Below, piece by piece: positions 1-11,085 of a DNA stretch of 64,000 nt (position 1 is its first letter; every line of letters begins with the position of its first letter). The notes beneath the pieces were generated by a model. That model saw nothing but the letters and a program-made list of their open reading frames with translations, did not search any database and was not told the DNA's origin. A program made the position numbers and the translations under genes. Source of the stretch: Macrolepiota albuminosa. Lineage: Eukaryota > Basidiomycota > Agaricomycetes > Agaricales > Agaricaceae. The stretch lies in contig JAMWFC010000007.1 in the NCBI GenBank assembly GCA_027475525.1, positions 372,001 to 436,000 on the forward strand, given 5' to 3'.

Positions 1-890
1 CGAATCACTTCCTGATCCGGAAGTGGCGTCACGTCCTTTACGGTGTTGTCATTGCGTTGGCGTGCATCCAACGCCGTCCTCAATGTACCATCTTTCTTCG
101 GAATGCACAATAGCGGAGCAGCTTGGGAGGCTGGTTGGGCCTCCCACCAGTGGGCTCTCAGGTACCGATTGGTCTTGTCTCGGAGCTGCTGCTGCAGCGC
201 CATTGGACATCGAGGCAAATGATATCTATACACCTTATTCTCATCAATAAGTTTCATGGTTGACCTCATGCCAAGGAGGTAGTTCCTCCTTGGTTCCGTT
301 TAGGATATCCCCAAATTCCTGCTGCCACTGCAATCGTAGGTCCAGAATGTCCTCCTTTGTAAAACCGCTGGTTTACCTTTGCCCTTCCGGTCCACATCCT
401 TGTGTGGACGCCTGGACATCTTTGCTTGCACGGCTGGGCGGCCATACTTCTCTCTGAGGGCAGTAATCCTCAGCTCACTGTCATCCGGCGTGTGCAGTCG
501 CACAGGCGCTTCCTTCTCGCTTCTCCGCGACGTCACAGACAGTCCGTCGAAGAACACCTCACTCGGCGGTGATATCTCGTTGTCACTAGCCTGACGATAC
601 GACTCCTCCTTTGCCATCCATCGTGGTCCATTCCACACATACATCGACGCCACTAGGTCATTCCACTCAGCAGGCATTCGTGGATCAAATGCCCATTCAA
701 ATGTGGGATGAGGTACTGGTCGATCCCAGATTGACCGATTCGTATGTGTGGAGGACGCCTCATCCTCCACCATTCAAATGTGGGATGAGGTACTGGTCGA
801 TCCCAGATTGACCGATTCGTATGTGTGGAGGACGCCTCATCCTCCATTAGTCCTTGGTCGTCATCATCTGTTACCAAGTCCTCGACCTTC
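1..890 (-). CDS. Gypsy-1 pol: protease-RT linker and start of reverse transcriptase (partial)
   Basis: The minus strand of bases 1-130 reads DGTLRTALDARQRNDNTVKD, the conserved start of a Ty3/Gypsy reverse transcriptase, continuing past the left edge. Upstream (300-773) an open frame with EWNDLVASMYVWNGPRW and a basic stretch is the linker between protease and RT. The reading frame shifts near 290-300 and is disturbed by the 77-bp duplication at 693-846 and by two 42-bp minisatellite units at 951-1034. The gene is probably dead, but some breaks may be assembly joints. The family assignment rests on the RT motif and is firm; exact boundaries are not. Confidence 0.75.
693..846. repeat. 77-bp tandem duplication no. 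1
   Basis: Bases 693-769 are repeated exactly as 770-846. It lies in the Gypsy-1 pol linker. 77 is not a multiple of 3, so the frame is broken. Confidence 0.95.
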
Positions 891-950
891 ACTCACGATG
901 ACGTCGGTTGGCACTCTGTGCTTGCCGCATGCTGAGGCCGCCTGTCCTCA

Positions 951-1034
951 GACTTACTCTGCTTTTCACACTTCATCTCCTCCGTCTCAGGGGACTTACT
1001 CTGCTTTTCACACTTCATCTCCTCCATCTCGGGG
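951..1034. repeat. 42-bp in-frame minisatellite, two units
   Basis: The string GACTTACTCTGCTTTTCACA starts at 951 and again at 993, a 42-bp period. On the minus strand it encodes a 14-residue repeat with core EEMKCEKQSKS, so the Gypsy-1 frame is kept. This differs from the 77-bp duplications, which shift frame. Confidence 0.85.
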
Positions 1035-1111
1035 CTCTCCCCCCTCTTCAGAGTACGTTTGTACTCTACAGCTTCGCTTTCCAGCATCAACACCGCCGGA
1101 CTATCCATGGG

Positions 1112-1893
1112 TGTCACGACCCCTCCCCCCCGGAACCTCCCCGGGACACCCCCGGAGCCCTGCCCAGGAACCCCTTCCATCAATCCCACAGCGCACCCCG
1201 CCCCCACAGCTACCGACGCCGCCATCACACACATCAATGACCGCCATCAGCCAGCCCCCCGGGACCCCTGCATCACGGACCCCGGGATCAACCGCCATCA
1301 ACGATCGGATCACGCAGCTCGCACCCGACCATCACGCATCACGCCCCACACATCATGACTCCCTCCGCGCCAATTGATCGCGCGTCCCCACACGCGCGAT
1401 CCCGGTATACAGTCCCTGGCCGCTACTCAATGACCCCCGGAACTCATCCCAGACACCCCGGAATCCCGAGACACGATCCGTAGTACTTATAGTGTAGTTC
1501 TCCGCTGTATTCGCTAGTCTTGATATTACATACTTTGCTTACTTGGATATTGCGTGCCCTTTGCTTGACTGGTACGCCTTGATTGGTACGCTTCGACTGG
1601 CACGCCTAAGTATTTGCGTGCTCTAAGTTTTGGTACGCACTTCGCGACTCTTGATTTACTAACTTGGTCTCGTCTTAGAACCTCCAGTTCACGACTCGAC
1701 CCCCTCTAACTCTCAGCCACCCCCAACCCAAAACTCCCAGACTCTAGTCCCCTCTCCTGGGATTACCCCTGTCCTCGTCTTGAACCCCAGAGTCCTAGCC
1801 CCGGAGTTCCAGACACCCGAGTATTCGTAGGTCAAGTCCGCATCGTAAGGGCGTTGCTTTCCCGGAAGGCCCCCGACTCAGTGGAACCTGACA
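1112..1893 (+). mobile_element. Solo LTR (TGTCACGACC family), 782 bp, 5-bp target duplication
   Basis: The element begins TGTCACGACC at 1112 and ends GGAACCTGACA at 1893, so its ends are the inverted TGTCA/TGACA. It is flanked directly by ATGGG (1107-1111) and ATGGG (1894-1898), a perfect 5-bp target-site duplication. The interior is pyrimidine-rich and non-coding. It sits inside Gypsy-1 pol between the protease and the linker, so it is younger than Gypsy-1. A diverged, CpG-poor copy of its central part lies at 48370-48770. The most likely origin is LTR-LTR recombination of a full Gypsy element. Confidence 0.92.
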
Positions 1894-2009
1894 ATGGGCA
1901 AGCTCACACGAGCTTGCTCTTCATCCTCTCCATCCTCAACCGTAGGCGCTTTCTTGCCTCCATCTAGTCAGTGTCGCCTGACTAGCACCTTCTTCTCCGT
2001 GGCGCGGTG

Positions 2010-3317
2010 TCAATGGAGACGTCCATCTCCATTATCTATGGTCACTCGCACTGCAGGGATGGTGGTGCCATCCACCACTATCTCATTCTTCTTGAAGTTC
2101 AGCAGAACGTTGTGCTTCCTCATATACGGCGTGCCTATAATCATGTTGTAACGATCAAAGTTCGCCACATCAAGGTACTCCCTCGTCCTTGATTTCGCAC
2201 AGGTGATACTTGCCTGTGTACCAAACTGTACCGCAGCTCGGCTGCCCACAGTACCCAATTGAAGGAGTAGTGGCTCCTTCAACTCACTGACAGAAATATC
2301 GTGCACTTGGCAAAACTGGGGTGTCACCCCAGTAGTCGTACTACCTGAATCCCACAATGTCCATGCCTTGTGGCCATTCACCTCCACGTACAACGCCAGG
2401 CACTCCTTATCCTCATGCTTCAACACCGGTCTCACCAGCTTCTCTGGAGCCTTGCGAAGGTGTACCTTATACACCTTAACATTGGCTGCTCCAACGGGAC
2501 GGTCTAATGTGCTGGCCAGGTAGTCCGTCAGAGCTCCCATGAACTCTGAGTCTGACTCCCGGGCGTAATAATTGTTGTCGTATACGTCAACCTCCACGTA
2601 TTCATCATCCGACAACTCTTCTACCACAGAGGCATTTTCATCCTCTGGTGCATCAGGTATGAGGTTCTCCACCTCATCGTCTTCCACATCAGGTTCATTT
2701 CCAGAGTCTATCCCTTCAGCATCCAGGATAGCAGTGTGCGCTGCCCATACATAGGCACGTGGCTTACCCATAGGCTTTCCACCACCCACTGGGCATGCAT
2801 TCGCAAAATGCCCAGGCTGACCACATTTGAAGCACTTACGCGCCACGAAAGGGCGAGCTGCTTCATACTTCGGTGGCCCAGTCGGTGTTGGCAATTTAGC
2901 CTCACCAGCAGCCTGATGCGGTCGAACACCCTCTTGGCGTGGACCTCTCTGAGCATCCTGTGCCGGTGCATCCCTACGGTCCCCCGGCCAGTCGCTCCAG
3001 AAGCGTCGGTCTTGCCGAGATGCTGCTCTTACCACGAACCTCGGGTTTGTATTGCCCACCATCTCCTTTCGACGAGCCCAGAAGGTGCCTACCTTCCGAG
3101 GCTCGGCCTTGTTTACCGATCGAACCTTTGAGCTATGTAGCCCAAAGTGTCGCGCTATTTTGTGGGCTTGCTCGTAGCGCAATGCATGCGCTACGAATTC
3201 CTCGACGGTATTTACTTTGGGCGATAGTCCGTCATCACAAATGAGAGACTCTCTCATTGCGTCAGGTATCCCACGCAGGAAGGTATCAATCATTACCCAG
3301 TTGTCTGGGTAAATCAA
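2010..3317 (-). CDS. Gypsy-1 gag C-terminus, zinc knuckle and aspartic protease
   Basis: A 435-codon minus-strand open frame. It starts in the gag capsid region (WVMIDTFLRGIPDAMRESL), runs through a basic stretch into a CCHC zinc knuckle (CFKCGQPGHFANAC, about residue 165), then an acidic linker (DEVENLIPDAPEDEN). It ends in a retropepsin-type protease. The protease has an active-site DSG (LWDSGSTTTGVTP, about residue 320) and the late motif DRYNMIIGTPYMRKHNVLL. Zinc knuckles bind the RNA during packaging; the protease cuts the polyprotein. The apparent start is internal: gag continues upstream but is cut by the 77-bp duplication at 3238-3391, so this and the next open frame are one gene. Confidence 0.9.
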   Translation of the reverse strand: MIYPDNWVMIDTFLRGIPDAMRESLICDDGLSPKVNTVEEFVAHALRYEQAHKIARHFGLHSSKVRSVNKAEPRKVGTFWARRKEMVGNTNPRFVVRAASRQDRRFWSDWPGDRRDAPAQDAQRGPRQEGVRPHQAAGEAKLPTPTGPPKYEAARPFVARKCFKCGQPGHFANACPVGGGKPMGKPRAYVWAAHTAILDAEGIDSGNEPDVEDDEVENLIPDAPEDENASVVEELSDDEYVEVDVYDNNYYARESDSEFMGALTDYLASTLDRPVGAANVKVYKVHLRKAPEKLVRPVLKHEDKECLALYVEVNGHKAWTLWDSGSTTTGVTPQFCQVHDISVSELKEPLLLQLGTVGSRAAVQFGTQASITCAKSRTREYLDVANFDRYNMIIGTPYMRKHNVLLNFKKNEIVVDGTTIPAVRVTIDNGDGRLH

Positions 3318-3391
3318 ATGAGAGACTCTCTCATTGCGTCAGGTATCCCACGCAGGAAGGTATCAATCATTACCCAGTTGTCTGGGTAAAT
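3238..3391. repeat. 77-bp tandem duplication no. 2
   Basis: Bases 3238-3314 recur as 3315-3391. It falls in gag and splits the open frame; the two gag frames on either side encode the same peptide across the repeat. Confidence 0.95.
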
Positions 3392-5349
3392 AGACATATT
3401 CTGCGCGTGGTCTATCAAGGTGTCATAGAAACCTTGAACACCTAATCGTTCGGTGTAGGAGGTTGCAATGAACGCCTCCCAAGCATCCTGCATGGTGGAT
3501 GCACTCACGAACCGGTTATACAATTCAAGGATTACATCCTTGAACGTCCATTGCTGTCGTGCACGATTGTAGTGCAAGACATGATGACGGAACCAGGCTT
3601 TGGCTGGTCCGTCCAGGAACTCCGGGAGAATGAACACACGTTCTCGATCCAGACAATCCCCCCCATACTGGCATGCTGCCAGATGGTTGCACACATCCAT
3701 CGTCCAATTTTCCAAGTCGCTAAACTTGGACTCCCCTCTGTACGGTTGGATGTGTTTTGACTCCTGCACACATCCATCGTCCAATTTTCCAAGTCGCTAA
3801 ACTTGGACTCCCCTCTGTACGGTTGGATGTGTTTTGACTCCGCATCGTCGATTATACTACTGAGGCGCTGGTGCATATTCTCAGTATACACCTTTGTCAC
3901 CTCAGTTATTCCAGGCGTTTTATTTCTACCTTCCGCTGGAGGTACCACAGAGAATGCACGTACAGGTCGGTGACCTGTATATTGCACTTTCTCTGCCTCC
4001 TTCCAATGCAGTGGGCTCTCCTGTCCCCCTAGCTCTTCTATCACCTGCTTTCCAGGGCCTCGGCTCGGATCCGCCGTGGGCGGGTCCCCTCTCCTGGTGT
4101 CAGGCTGTCGTGTCCGTTGGACATATTGCCTTCTCATCTTGTCGATGGGTGTTATCCCATCGAATACAATTCCCTGGTCGTCTATCCAGGAGTGCCCCTG
4201 GCACTTCAGGTCTTGGTTCCGCATGCGCTGATAAGCTACTCTCTCCACAAACTTATCAGCCAACGGCACTTGATTTGTCAGTGGAACATTCTCCACTGAT
4301 TCCTGTTTTGTGTGAGGGTGCCTTGGCTCCCCCGCTTCGTGTAGGTTGCTATCTACCACAGGTATGGTAGACACCGATTCAGTTGTCGACAGAGGTCTCC
4401 TTCGCTGACCTCTGAATACATTCTGTCTTTGTGCTGCAGCGAACCTGGCAGCGAACTGCTCGTCAGACTCTCCTGCTTGCTGGGGAGCATATATATTGCT
4501 CATTGCCTCTTCCAGATGGGGAGACAACTCTGGCTTTGCCACTGGGGGTATATTCGGAATCAAGTTTGCCCCCTCTGGAGTCGAGGCAGCTGATCCTCGA
4601 TTAGCCTTGCGATACATATATGCTTGGGCTTCCAGCTCAAGAATCTGAACGTACAATGTAATGTATTCAACAGTATTCAATTGAGGTACATTTTCACCTC
4701 TAGCCTGTATCAACCGTATGTGCTTCAGTACATACAGTCCTAGTCAAGCACGCGTGGTATCCTTTGTAATGCTAGGGTATCTCTTCCATAGCATAGCACA
4801 CTGAACCTGAAGGGTGGACTCACTCCGTCCACTCTCTTCGTCGTCAGACGTTTCATCTTCCCAATGTACTGCCGGCGTTCTTTGCTCAGGAATTGTCGTT
4901 TCCTGCGGCACTCCGGCTCCCTGCTGACGTTGCATCATGGGAGTGGATTCAGTTGGAACTCTCCAACTGCCCGCCTCTTGCCTCGGCATCTTCCCCAGAA
5001 AGTACGACGAAGGTCTGCGACCTTTGATAGGTCCCTGAGCACTACTCCTGCTCTGGAATTGTCGCCCTGACCTCCCAGTCTGCATGGAAGATTCATGATC
5101 CCTGCCAAACTGCTGTTCCAGGTCTTCCACAATTGCCCCTGGTCTCGCTGCACCGCTTGGCGCAGCTGTCGGCCGCACTTCACTCCATTGCGTCCCTCCT
5201 GGCATTCCCTGAGGCTGCCGGGAAGGCTCGGCCTCTGTATTTTCTGACCCGGGACGACCCGGGTCAGTCACCGCAGATTGAGGATATGCCAACGACTGGT
5301 TGATGGTCTCACCATCGCGTGTCGGTTCAGTAGATTGATTGGTCTCCAT
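3314..5349 (-). CDS. Gypsy-1 gag, N-terminal and middle part (split in the sequence)
   Basis: Open frames at 4744-5349, 3532-4713 and 3314-3784 on the minus strand together form the front of gag. The first starts METNQSTEP and is rich in Gln, Pro, Ser and Gly. The last holds a capsid-like region (SKFSDLENWTMDVCNHLAA, then DGPAKAWFRHHVL), typical of retrotransposon gag. The frame is interrupted near 4740 by a stop and at 3688-3841 by a 77-bp duplication. Codons open upstream of 5349 (CIEQCINFFDARFR), so the true start may lie nearer 5440. Gag would form the virus-like particle. It is not functional as written. Confidence 0.8.
3688..3841. repeat. 77-bp tandem duplication no. 3
   Basis: Bases 3688-3764 recur as 3765-3841, in the capsid part of Gypsy-1 gag. 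Confidence 0.95.
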
Positions 5350-5441
5350 CCAATCAAGTGTTGCTACGTCTCGTTTTACCCGGAAGCGTGCGTCAAAGAA
5401 GTTGATGCACTGTTCGATGCAATCACAGTCTAGGCTATCAG

Positions 5442-5595
5442 TCTAGACCCGTAGTCTTTGTCCGTAGTATCAGAATTGAACCCGAAAGGTTCAAAAAAGT
5501 GAAACAAAGTCAAGTATATCTAGACCCGTAGTCTTTGTCCGTAGTAACAGAATTGAACCCGAAAGGTTCAAAAAAGTGAAACAATGTCAAGTATA
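5442..5595. repeat. 77-bp tandem duplication no. 4, imperfect
   Basis: Bases 5442-5518 recur as 5519-5595 with two differences (near 5470 and 5508). It is the only copy of the series where I see internal mismatches, so it may be a true old repeat or two alleles joined. Confidence 0.9.
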
Positions 5596-5842
5596 AGGTT
5601 AGCCTTACGGTCACACCAACAGAACCAGATCGGTATTCGATTCTAGTACTACGAGTATGACAGTAAAATTGGCTGCCTTATATAAGGCAGCCAGCATGTA
5701 TGTAGAGTAATAATAATTAATTAATATAAGTGTATGACAGTAAAATTGGCTGCCTTATATAAGGCAGCCAGCATGTATGTAGAGTAATAATAATTAATTA
5801 ATATAAGTATATTAATTAATTAACTAAGTATAATATGTTACA
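5460..5842 (-). repeat. Gypsy-1 5' LTR (inner end approximate)
   Basis: The outer end is TGTAACA (minus strand, from 5842). The LTR is AT-rich and contains the palindrome GGCTGCCTTATATAAGGCAGCC region at about 5671-5692, which includes a TATATAA box. The inner end is uncertain; it lies between about 5440 and 5620. Two 77-bp duplications fall in or beside it. Confidence 0.6.
5655..5808. repeat. 77-bp tandem duplication no. 5
   Basis: Bases 5655-5731 recur as 5732-5808, duplicating the TATATAA-containing palindrome of the Gypsy-1 LTR. Confidence 0.95.
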
Positions 5843-6600
5843 TCAAGACTGTGGCCTACAAGGATTTTTCTCAGAGTTGTGAAGATTCAGAAAAATATAT
5901 AGTCATAACCTCTTTTTCAAAACAGAGCATAAGATTATGCTCAGTCATAAAGCCCACGGAAAGAAGATTTATGGAGACATCAGGTGTGTATAGACAGTTG
6001 GAAAGAATAAGCATGACTGACTTGCCATCAATCATAATACTGAAACAAACTTCTCTGCAAGCCAAAGTGTTGAGTCTGCCACAATTCACTGTATCAATGG
6101 AAATGGCAAGTTCTTCATTGTATGTCCAGAAATAGCACTTATCTCAAATGATATGGATTGTACATCCCAAATCCAGGATACAATTGAACTGAGATGTAAT
6201 GGAGGTGAAAACAACAGGATCAGTTGAACTGACAAATGCCTGATAGAGAGGAGTGGAACTGTCAGGCAAGTATGAAAAATGAAAAACATTGTCATTGATC
6301 TCATCTGCAAGTGCTGCAGTCAGTAAAAAGTCATCAATGTTGGTAGCCTTAGTCAGAACAGTTGTAGAAACATCTTCAGAGGATGAATCCGATAAGGCCA
6401 TGTAAGCTTGAGAACAAATTGAAGAATTCTTGAGAATATCAGTGATGTTGGCATGGCATTGGACAGAAGCACCAGGTACTGGAGATGGGAGTGACAAAGA
6501 GGTATTGAAAGAGGTAGCAGGAGAAGAATTAGCATGCAACAAATGTTGAGAAGCAATCAGTTTATGCTGATGAGAACTAGAAGCCATGAGACAACAACAA
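5843..6600 (-). pseudogene. Copia gag-protease/pre-integrase relic
   Basis: On the minus strand, 6144-6587 is open and ends FNCILDLGCTIHI, matching the Copia protease active-site region, where LDSGCT is usual; here DSG has become DLG. It continues at 5871-6089 with SVMLILSNCLYTPDVSINLL and FEKEVMTIYF, typical of the Copia protease/gag-pre-integrase stretch. Traces continue to 5843, where the Gypsy-1 LTR interrupts it. Stops and a frame change near 6090-6144 show it is decayed. Confidence 0.75.
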
Positions 6601-6689
6601 ATGTCAATGTCAGTTTCTAAATTTGTGTCTGCAAGAGTATAAAAATTGAAAGAGCCATTTGAGTTGTTATTTCAAGAACAGCAAACTTT

Positions 6690-8500
6690 TTTATGGAGAA
6701 ATATAAATGCACAATGGTCAGAAATTTCATCTATAAATTTCTGAATTTTTTTGTAAAGGGTGAAAGTCCAAAAGACAAGCTGGAGGGTTTTATGTATTTT
6801 CAGGTATCCCCAGAGCTTGTAGCCATGGTGTTGGCAGAGGATGTCAAATCAAAGTCTGTCATAATCTGGAACATAAATGTAGCTGTTCCAGAGAAGGAAA
6901 TTTTTGTTGGGGGACAGCAAGAAGGCGGAGTTGGGCTTAATTCTATTGAGGGAGTTGCTGGGGTTGTAGTTGGTGAAATAATTGTCTCAGAATGTATGGC
7001 AGATCTGACTCAAAATTCCTTCATCATTCAAGATCAGTATGGCATTCAAATGTTTGGAAGAGATCACTATGCAATAATCAAATGAGATGGCTCTAATAAT
7101 TTTAATGTCAAGTGTTTTGGGGTCAATCAGAGTTGTTGAGCCTCAAGTCAGAATGGGGGTGACAAATGTCTGAGGCTGGGTTGGGTAATTCAGGCCCTTG
7201 TACTTGTTCCAGGGGATGTTGGGTCAGTCAGGGACTCTGTGGCCAAGGCAGATGCTGAGGGCACAGTCAAGGCTGCAGGAGGCAGAGGACTTACTGAGGG
7301 TACTGGGAGCTCAGGTATTGGACCTGTTCCAAGGGCCCAGAGGTGTACAGCAGCTGCAAAGTGAGCTTTAGAGCTGGGAAATATCATGGCAAGTGTTCTC
7401 CAGTTGATATTGGGGTTTGTATCTCATAGCCAGGGCAGTCCCAACATGAGAAGGGTCAATTTATGAAGCTGTGTGACCAGGAAGTTTGTTGTGAATTTGA
7501 AGCTATTATCCAGGGTGATGCAACTTGGATGGCACCTTTTGATGGTGCTGGAGGAGGAAGAAGTGCTGTCAAGCAGCTGTAGGCCTAGAGGCTGTTTGAG
7601 GGTGTGGTGGGGGAGGTTGAGAGCATTGCTGATGAAGACTCTAAGGGCTCTGCTGTTGATGAGGGCTGGCAATGGTCCTGGAGTGCCATCCAACTTGGTG
7701 TCAATGACAAAGGATTGAGATGAGTGGGACTGGAGCCTGAGGAGTCACAGTGCTCTGTCTGGCAGGTTCTTTGGGGCTGGGGGATGTTAAATAAGAGCTG
7801 TTGGTTGTTGGTTACCAATTTTCAATTTAAGCAGAGGGTGATGTGTTGCCAGTTGATGTGAGGGTTGATGTCTTGGAGCCAGGGAAGTCCCAGGATCAGA
7901 GGCACAGAGGGTTGGAGTATAGTCACCAGCATTTGGAGAGTGGAGTCTGTCTATTGGCAAAAGTAACAGGCATACACATGAAGTGGGTGATGTCTTCTGC
8001 TGAGAACATGTTCCTATCAAAAGGACAGAGTCAAACAGAGATGGGGAGCTATTGAGCCAGTTTCAGGGTGGAGGAAGACCACACTTTGTTGATGAAGTTG
8101 TCTATAGCACTACTGTCAACAAGGGTGTTGAGGAAGTCTCTGGAGGGGGTGATGTGGGTTTTCAGGAGGAGGAAGTGTGAGGAGTAGGAGGGAAGGTAAG
8201 CCATGAGGATGTCCTGTGTGAGTGTTGTTGCATGAAGATGAGATACTAGAGTGGAGAAGACATTGAGGTCAATTTCATAATTTAGTGCATCTTCTGGGCC
8301 TAAATTGCTGGGTTGTTTTCTGAGTATTTGTATGTGATGTCTTCTCCTTCAAAGGCCCAGGTGGCATGTCCTATTGTCTGTTGTTGAGAGCACTTGGAGA
8401 TGAAGTGGTCTTTCTCACTGCAGAGTATACAGACTCCTTCTCTCCTTCATTGTTCCTGCATGTCCTTGAGTACCTCAATCTAGGGTCATCCCAGTTTTTG
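6690..8500 (-). pseudogene. Decayed chromovirus-type Gypsy gag/protease fragment
   Basis: Read on the minus strand, a CCHC zinc knuckle (CILCSEKDHFISKC, about 8388-8432) is followed by protease-like sequence at about 8290-7840 and again at 7720-7424 (FLVTQLHKLTLLMLGLPWL). A Pro-rich linker (7387-7190) comes next, and then 7085-6750. The last block is similar over more than 250 bp to 53250-53540, which lies in the RNase H-integrase part of another Gypsy relic, so RT has been deleted here. Many stops are present. Plus-strand open frames in the block are antisense shadows. Confidence 0.7.
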
Positions 8501-8823
8501 AAGTTGGTTGGATATACAAATCATTAATTCAAGGTTAGATAGATCTTGAGCAAATGTGAAACTTATGAGCAGATAAATTTTCAGCATTTTTTGTGATAAG
8601 GAATTGTATTTCTTGAGTCTTGATGTCAAGGACCAGTTCTCCTCCTGAAAGAAAAGTATAACAGATATTATAGATTTGAGAGCTTAGAAGTGTAAACTTC
8701 ACTGAATCAGAGCAATGCAGTCTATTGACAATGTAGTTGCACAACAAAAATATGCTTAGATAAGCAGCACAACTATCTACTTGTATGCATGAAATATATA
8801 CATATATTTATAATGTAAGTATA
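8501..8823. other. AT-rich non-coding stretch
   Basis: No coding region, RNA gene or repeat structure was recognised. Confidence 0.5.
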
Positions 8824-9165
8824 CTATTCTACCCCTTTAGCTTGGAGTCTTCTCTGAGTCAGATGTCACTAAGATGTTAAATTCACACTCCACTGTATTG
8901 TAAAAAAACTAGTAAATTAAACTGAGATGTGAGAGAATTTTAAACTCTGCTTTGCTGTTGAATCAGCAGGCATGACAACTGGCTTGATTATTTGCTACCA
9001 AAGGACTTAGCAACAAGACCTTGTCTCATCCTAGACTAAGTCAGAAACACATTAGATATGCTATGTTATATTTTATGTCTTGTTTGAAGTGCTTAGGATA
9101 GCTGGTTGTGGCAAACATTGTTTTGTCTGACTCAGAGGAGATGCTGAGCTAAAGGGATGGAATAG
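8824..9165. mobile_element. MITE-like element, 342 bp, about 40-bp terminal inverted repeats
   Basis: The left end CTATTCTACCCCTTTAGCT and the reverse complement of the right end, CTATTCCATCCCTTTAGCT, match over about 40 bp including CTCTGAGTCAGA. It is flanked by TATA on both sides (8820-8823 and 9166-9169), consistent with a TA or TATA target duplication. It contains no open frame. The size, paired ends and lack of coding fit a non-autonomous DNA transposon. The parent transposase is not in the window. Confidence 0.75.
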
Positions 9166-10762
9166 TATATATAGCATAATATATAATATTGACCAAATTT
9201 ATAGTGAACAAAGTCCACATAGCATGTACCACTACAAGAAGCCAACATTCAAGCTAACTATGAGAGACTTGATTGGTACTAGTAAAGAAATTAAAAATAA
9301 AAGATATGTATATAAATCCAGAGTGGAATAGAATAAAATAGAGGCAATGTAAGCACAGTGTGAAATAACAAGCTCTGTTTGGATTGAGGAAATGATATAT
9401 TTTTTCTAGTTGACCAAGGTTGTCAAGTACTGCTGACTCAGGGACCTTCCAAGTAAAGCAATATCCTTACAAGGCAGACTTGAGTGCCAAACTATGTACT
9501 CAGCAGGATGTGTTCCAGGGCTCAAGATGGTAAAAGAGACCAAGTCTGAGATCAAAAGACTTAGTCTGGAAACAGGATGAATGAAGTGAGCAGATAGAAT
9601 AAAGTTGAGTTGAGAACTGGGAGTTTAAAATGAGACCAGAGTTAAAAGTTGTTGAATTACAAAATGCATGCCAGTCCAAGTACATGTGCTGGTCAGAAGT
9701 GTGTGCCAGTTAAAGATTCAGAAGTGGGCATGCAAAGAAACAGAAAACAAAATAGTTGTGGTAATATTGAGCCTAAGACATACAAAATAGTAACTATAGA
9801 TCTTTTATATTATGTGTATATATTCTGGCAATCTGAGGGTTTCCCAGGATGTCTACAATGACTCCTGGGAATACTATGAGCAGTAGCAAAATGAGGAAGT
9901 GACTATATACTGTGGATCATACCTGCAGAATGCACAATCAGTAGTGTGAAAGTGTTGGCATGATACATGCTGGCTGAGTAATGGCTGGATAATCAGAAAT
10001 GTGTATGATAGCAAGTGCAATCCAAGTCCATGATGGTGGATAATCTGGGGGGTCCATGATGCATGGGGTGACTGGGGTGATGTGCATGGATAGCAGGGTA
10101 GCATGTGTGATGGCTGGGTTGTGCATATGATGGTAGTAGTTGTAGGCATGATGGCAGATATTTGTCAGGGTGCATGGTTGAGAAGGTAGTGCAGGAGTCT
10201 GATGGTGCCTCTGGAAATGTCTCAGGGTTGTGATAAAGGTGAGGTATATTTAATCAGTCTACTGGAGCCTGCTGCAATTCAATATTATTGCTCAATTCTC
10301 AAGTTTGTGGCAAGCTCTGAGTTTGGAGAAAGACAATTAAGAAATAGTACTCTTCTCATTTCCAAAGAGTAAGTGGATAACAAAGTCTGCATCTCAAAGA
10401 TGCACAGGTATTTCCAGAGAGTGACTGATATGAAGTACCAATTTATTGGCTGATGTCTGGTGGGTGTATGTATGTATTGTAAGGGTTATTCTCTACACAA
10501 CAAGAAAAGAGTGTTTTGGCAAATAATTGTTAGTACAATGGCATAGCACTACACAAAAGTTTTTAGCATAGAGACTACTACAAGAATACTTTTTAATTTA
10601 CAGCACAGCACATCCTTGCACCTTTTACTATAAAGAATGGAGTAGCCAAAACTTGAATTCTACCTTCTAGCTACCAGCTATAGTAGTGTATTGGTTGGTC
10701 TGAGTTCAGACCTTCAGGCAAGTATCCAAGGCCATATCCTGAAGCTAGTATAGTGCAATCTG
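9166..10762. other. AT-rich non-coding repeat-derived stretch
   Basis: No gene was recognised. Bases 10020-10160 are simple-sequence-like, rich in GATGG/CATG. Short open frames carry no recognisable domain. Confidence 0.5.
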
Positions 10763-10985
10763 TGTAAGGGTGACCTCTAGAGGTTGTGGCTAATCACACA
10801 ACCAGCAGAGGGAAATCTAAATTGCATTAGAACAATACTATTCAAGAAAGTGAAGTAACTAATTACTTGGCAAAGGGAAATCCAAAGAGAACAAGTCTAA
10901 AGATTTCTCTGCTGTGGGTGCAATGCATTATCTCAGTGGTAGTATCATGGGAATAACTGTACAGTACTTCAAACTTACTTTAGAA
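10763..10985 (+). repeat. Repeat family R1, degenerate copy
   Basis: Starts TGTAAGGGTGACCTCTAGAG and follows the R1 pattern (CACACAACCAGCAGAGGGA, later GAGAACAAGTCTAAAGATT). It diverges strongly after about 10850. R1 copies look like one LTR family because they start TGTAA and contain a TATATAAGC-type box. Confidence 0.65.
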
Positions 10986-11085
10986 AAACTCAGAAAAACT
11001 CTGGGAGGGCCTGAGATGACTTGAGGAAACCCAGAGATGCTAGAGAGATGCTGAGTATCAGGGCAACTTCTGGACAAAGGCAGAT

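Larger units (their letters stand above)
1..5842 (-). mobile_element. Ty3/Gypsy LTR retrotransposon (Gypsy-1), 3' part beyond the left edge
   Basis: Reading the minus strand from 5842 downwards gives a 5' LTR, gag, a zinc knuckle, an aspartic protease and the start of reverse transcriptase, which runs off the window at base 1. This is the normal Ty3/Gypsy order. The LTR begins TGTAACA at 5842. The bases just outside it (5843 upward) continue a Copia protease/pre-integrase relic, so Gypsy-1 landed inside that relic. A solo LTR of another family is nested at 1112-1893. Five 77-bp tandem duplications fall in the element and break gag and the LTR. The distal part (rest of RT, RNase H, integrase, 3' LTR) is not visible. 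Confidence 0.85.

Noticed and set aside
748..1377. Long plus-strand open frames rich in Pro, Ser and Thr
   Set aside because: They are antisense to Gypsy-1 pol or run into the solo LTR (C-rich, non-coding). The minus strand explains the region.
6693..7085. 130-codon plus-strand open frame with a relative at 53252-53530
   Set aside because: The similarity is real, but it reflects a shared Gypsy RNase H-integrase spacer on the minus strand; the plus-strand frames are shadows.
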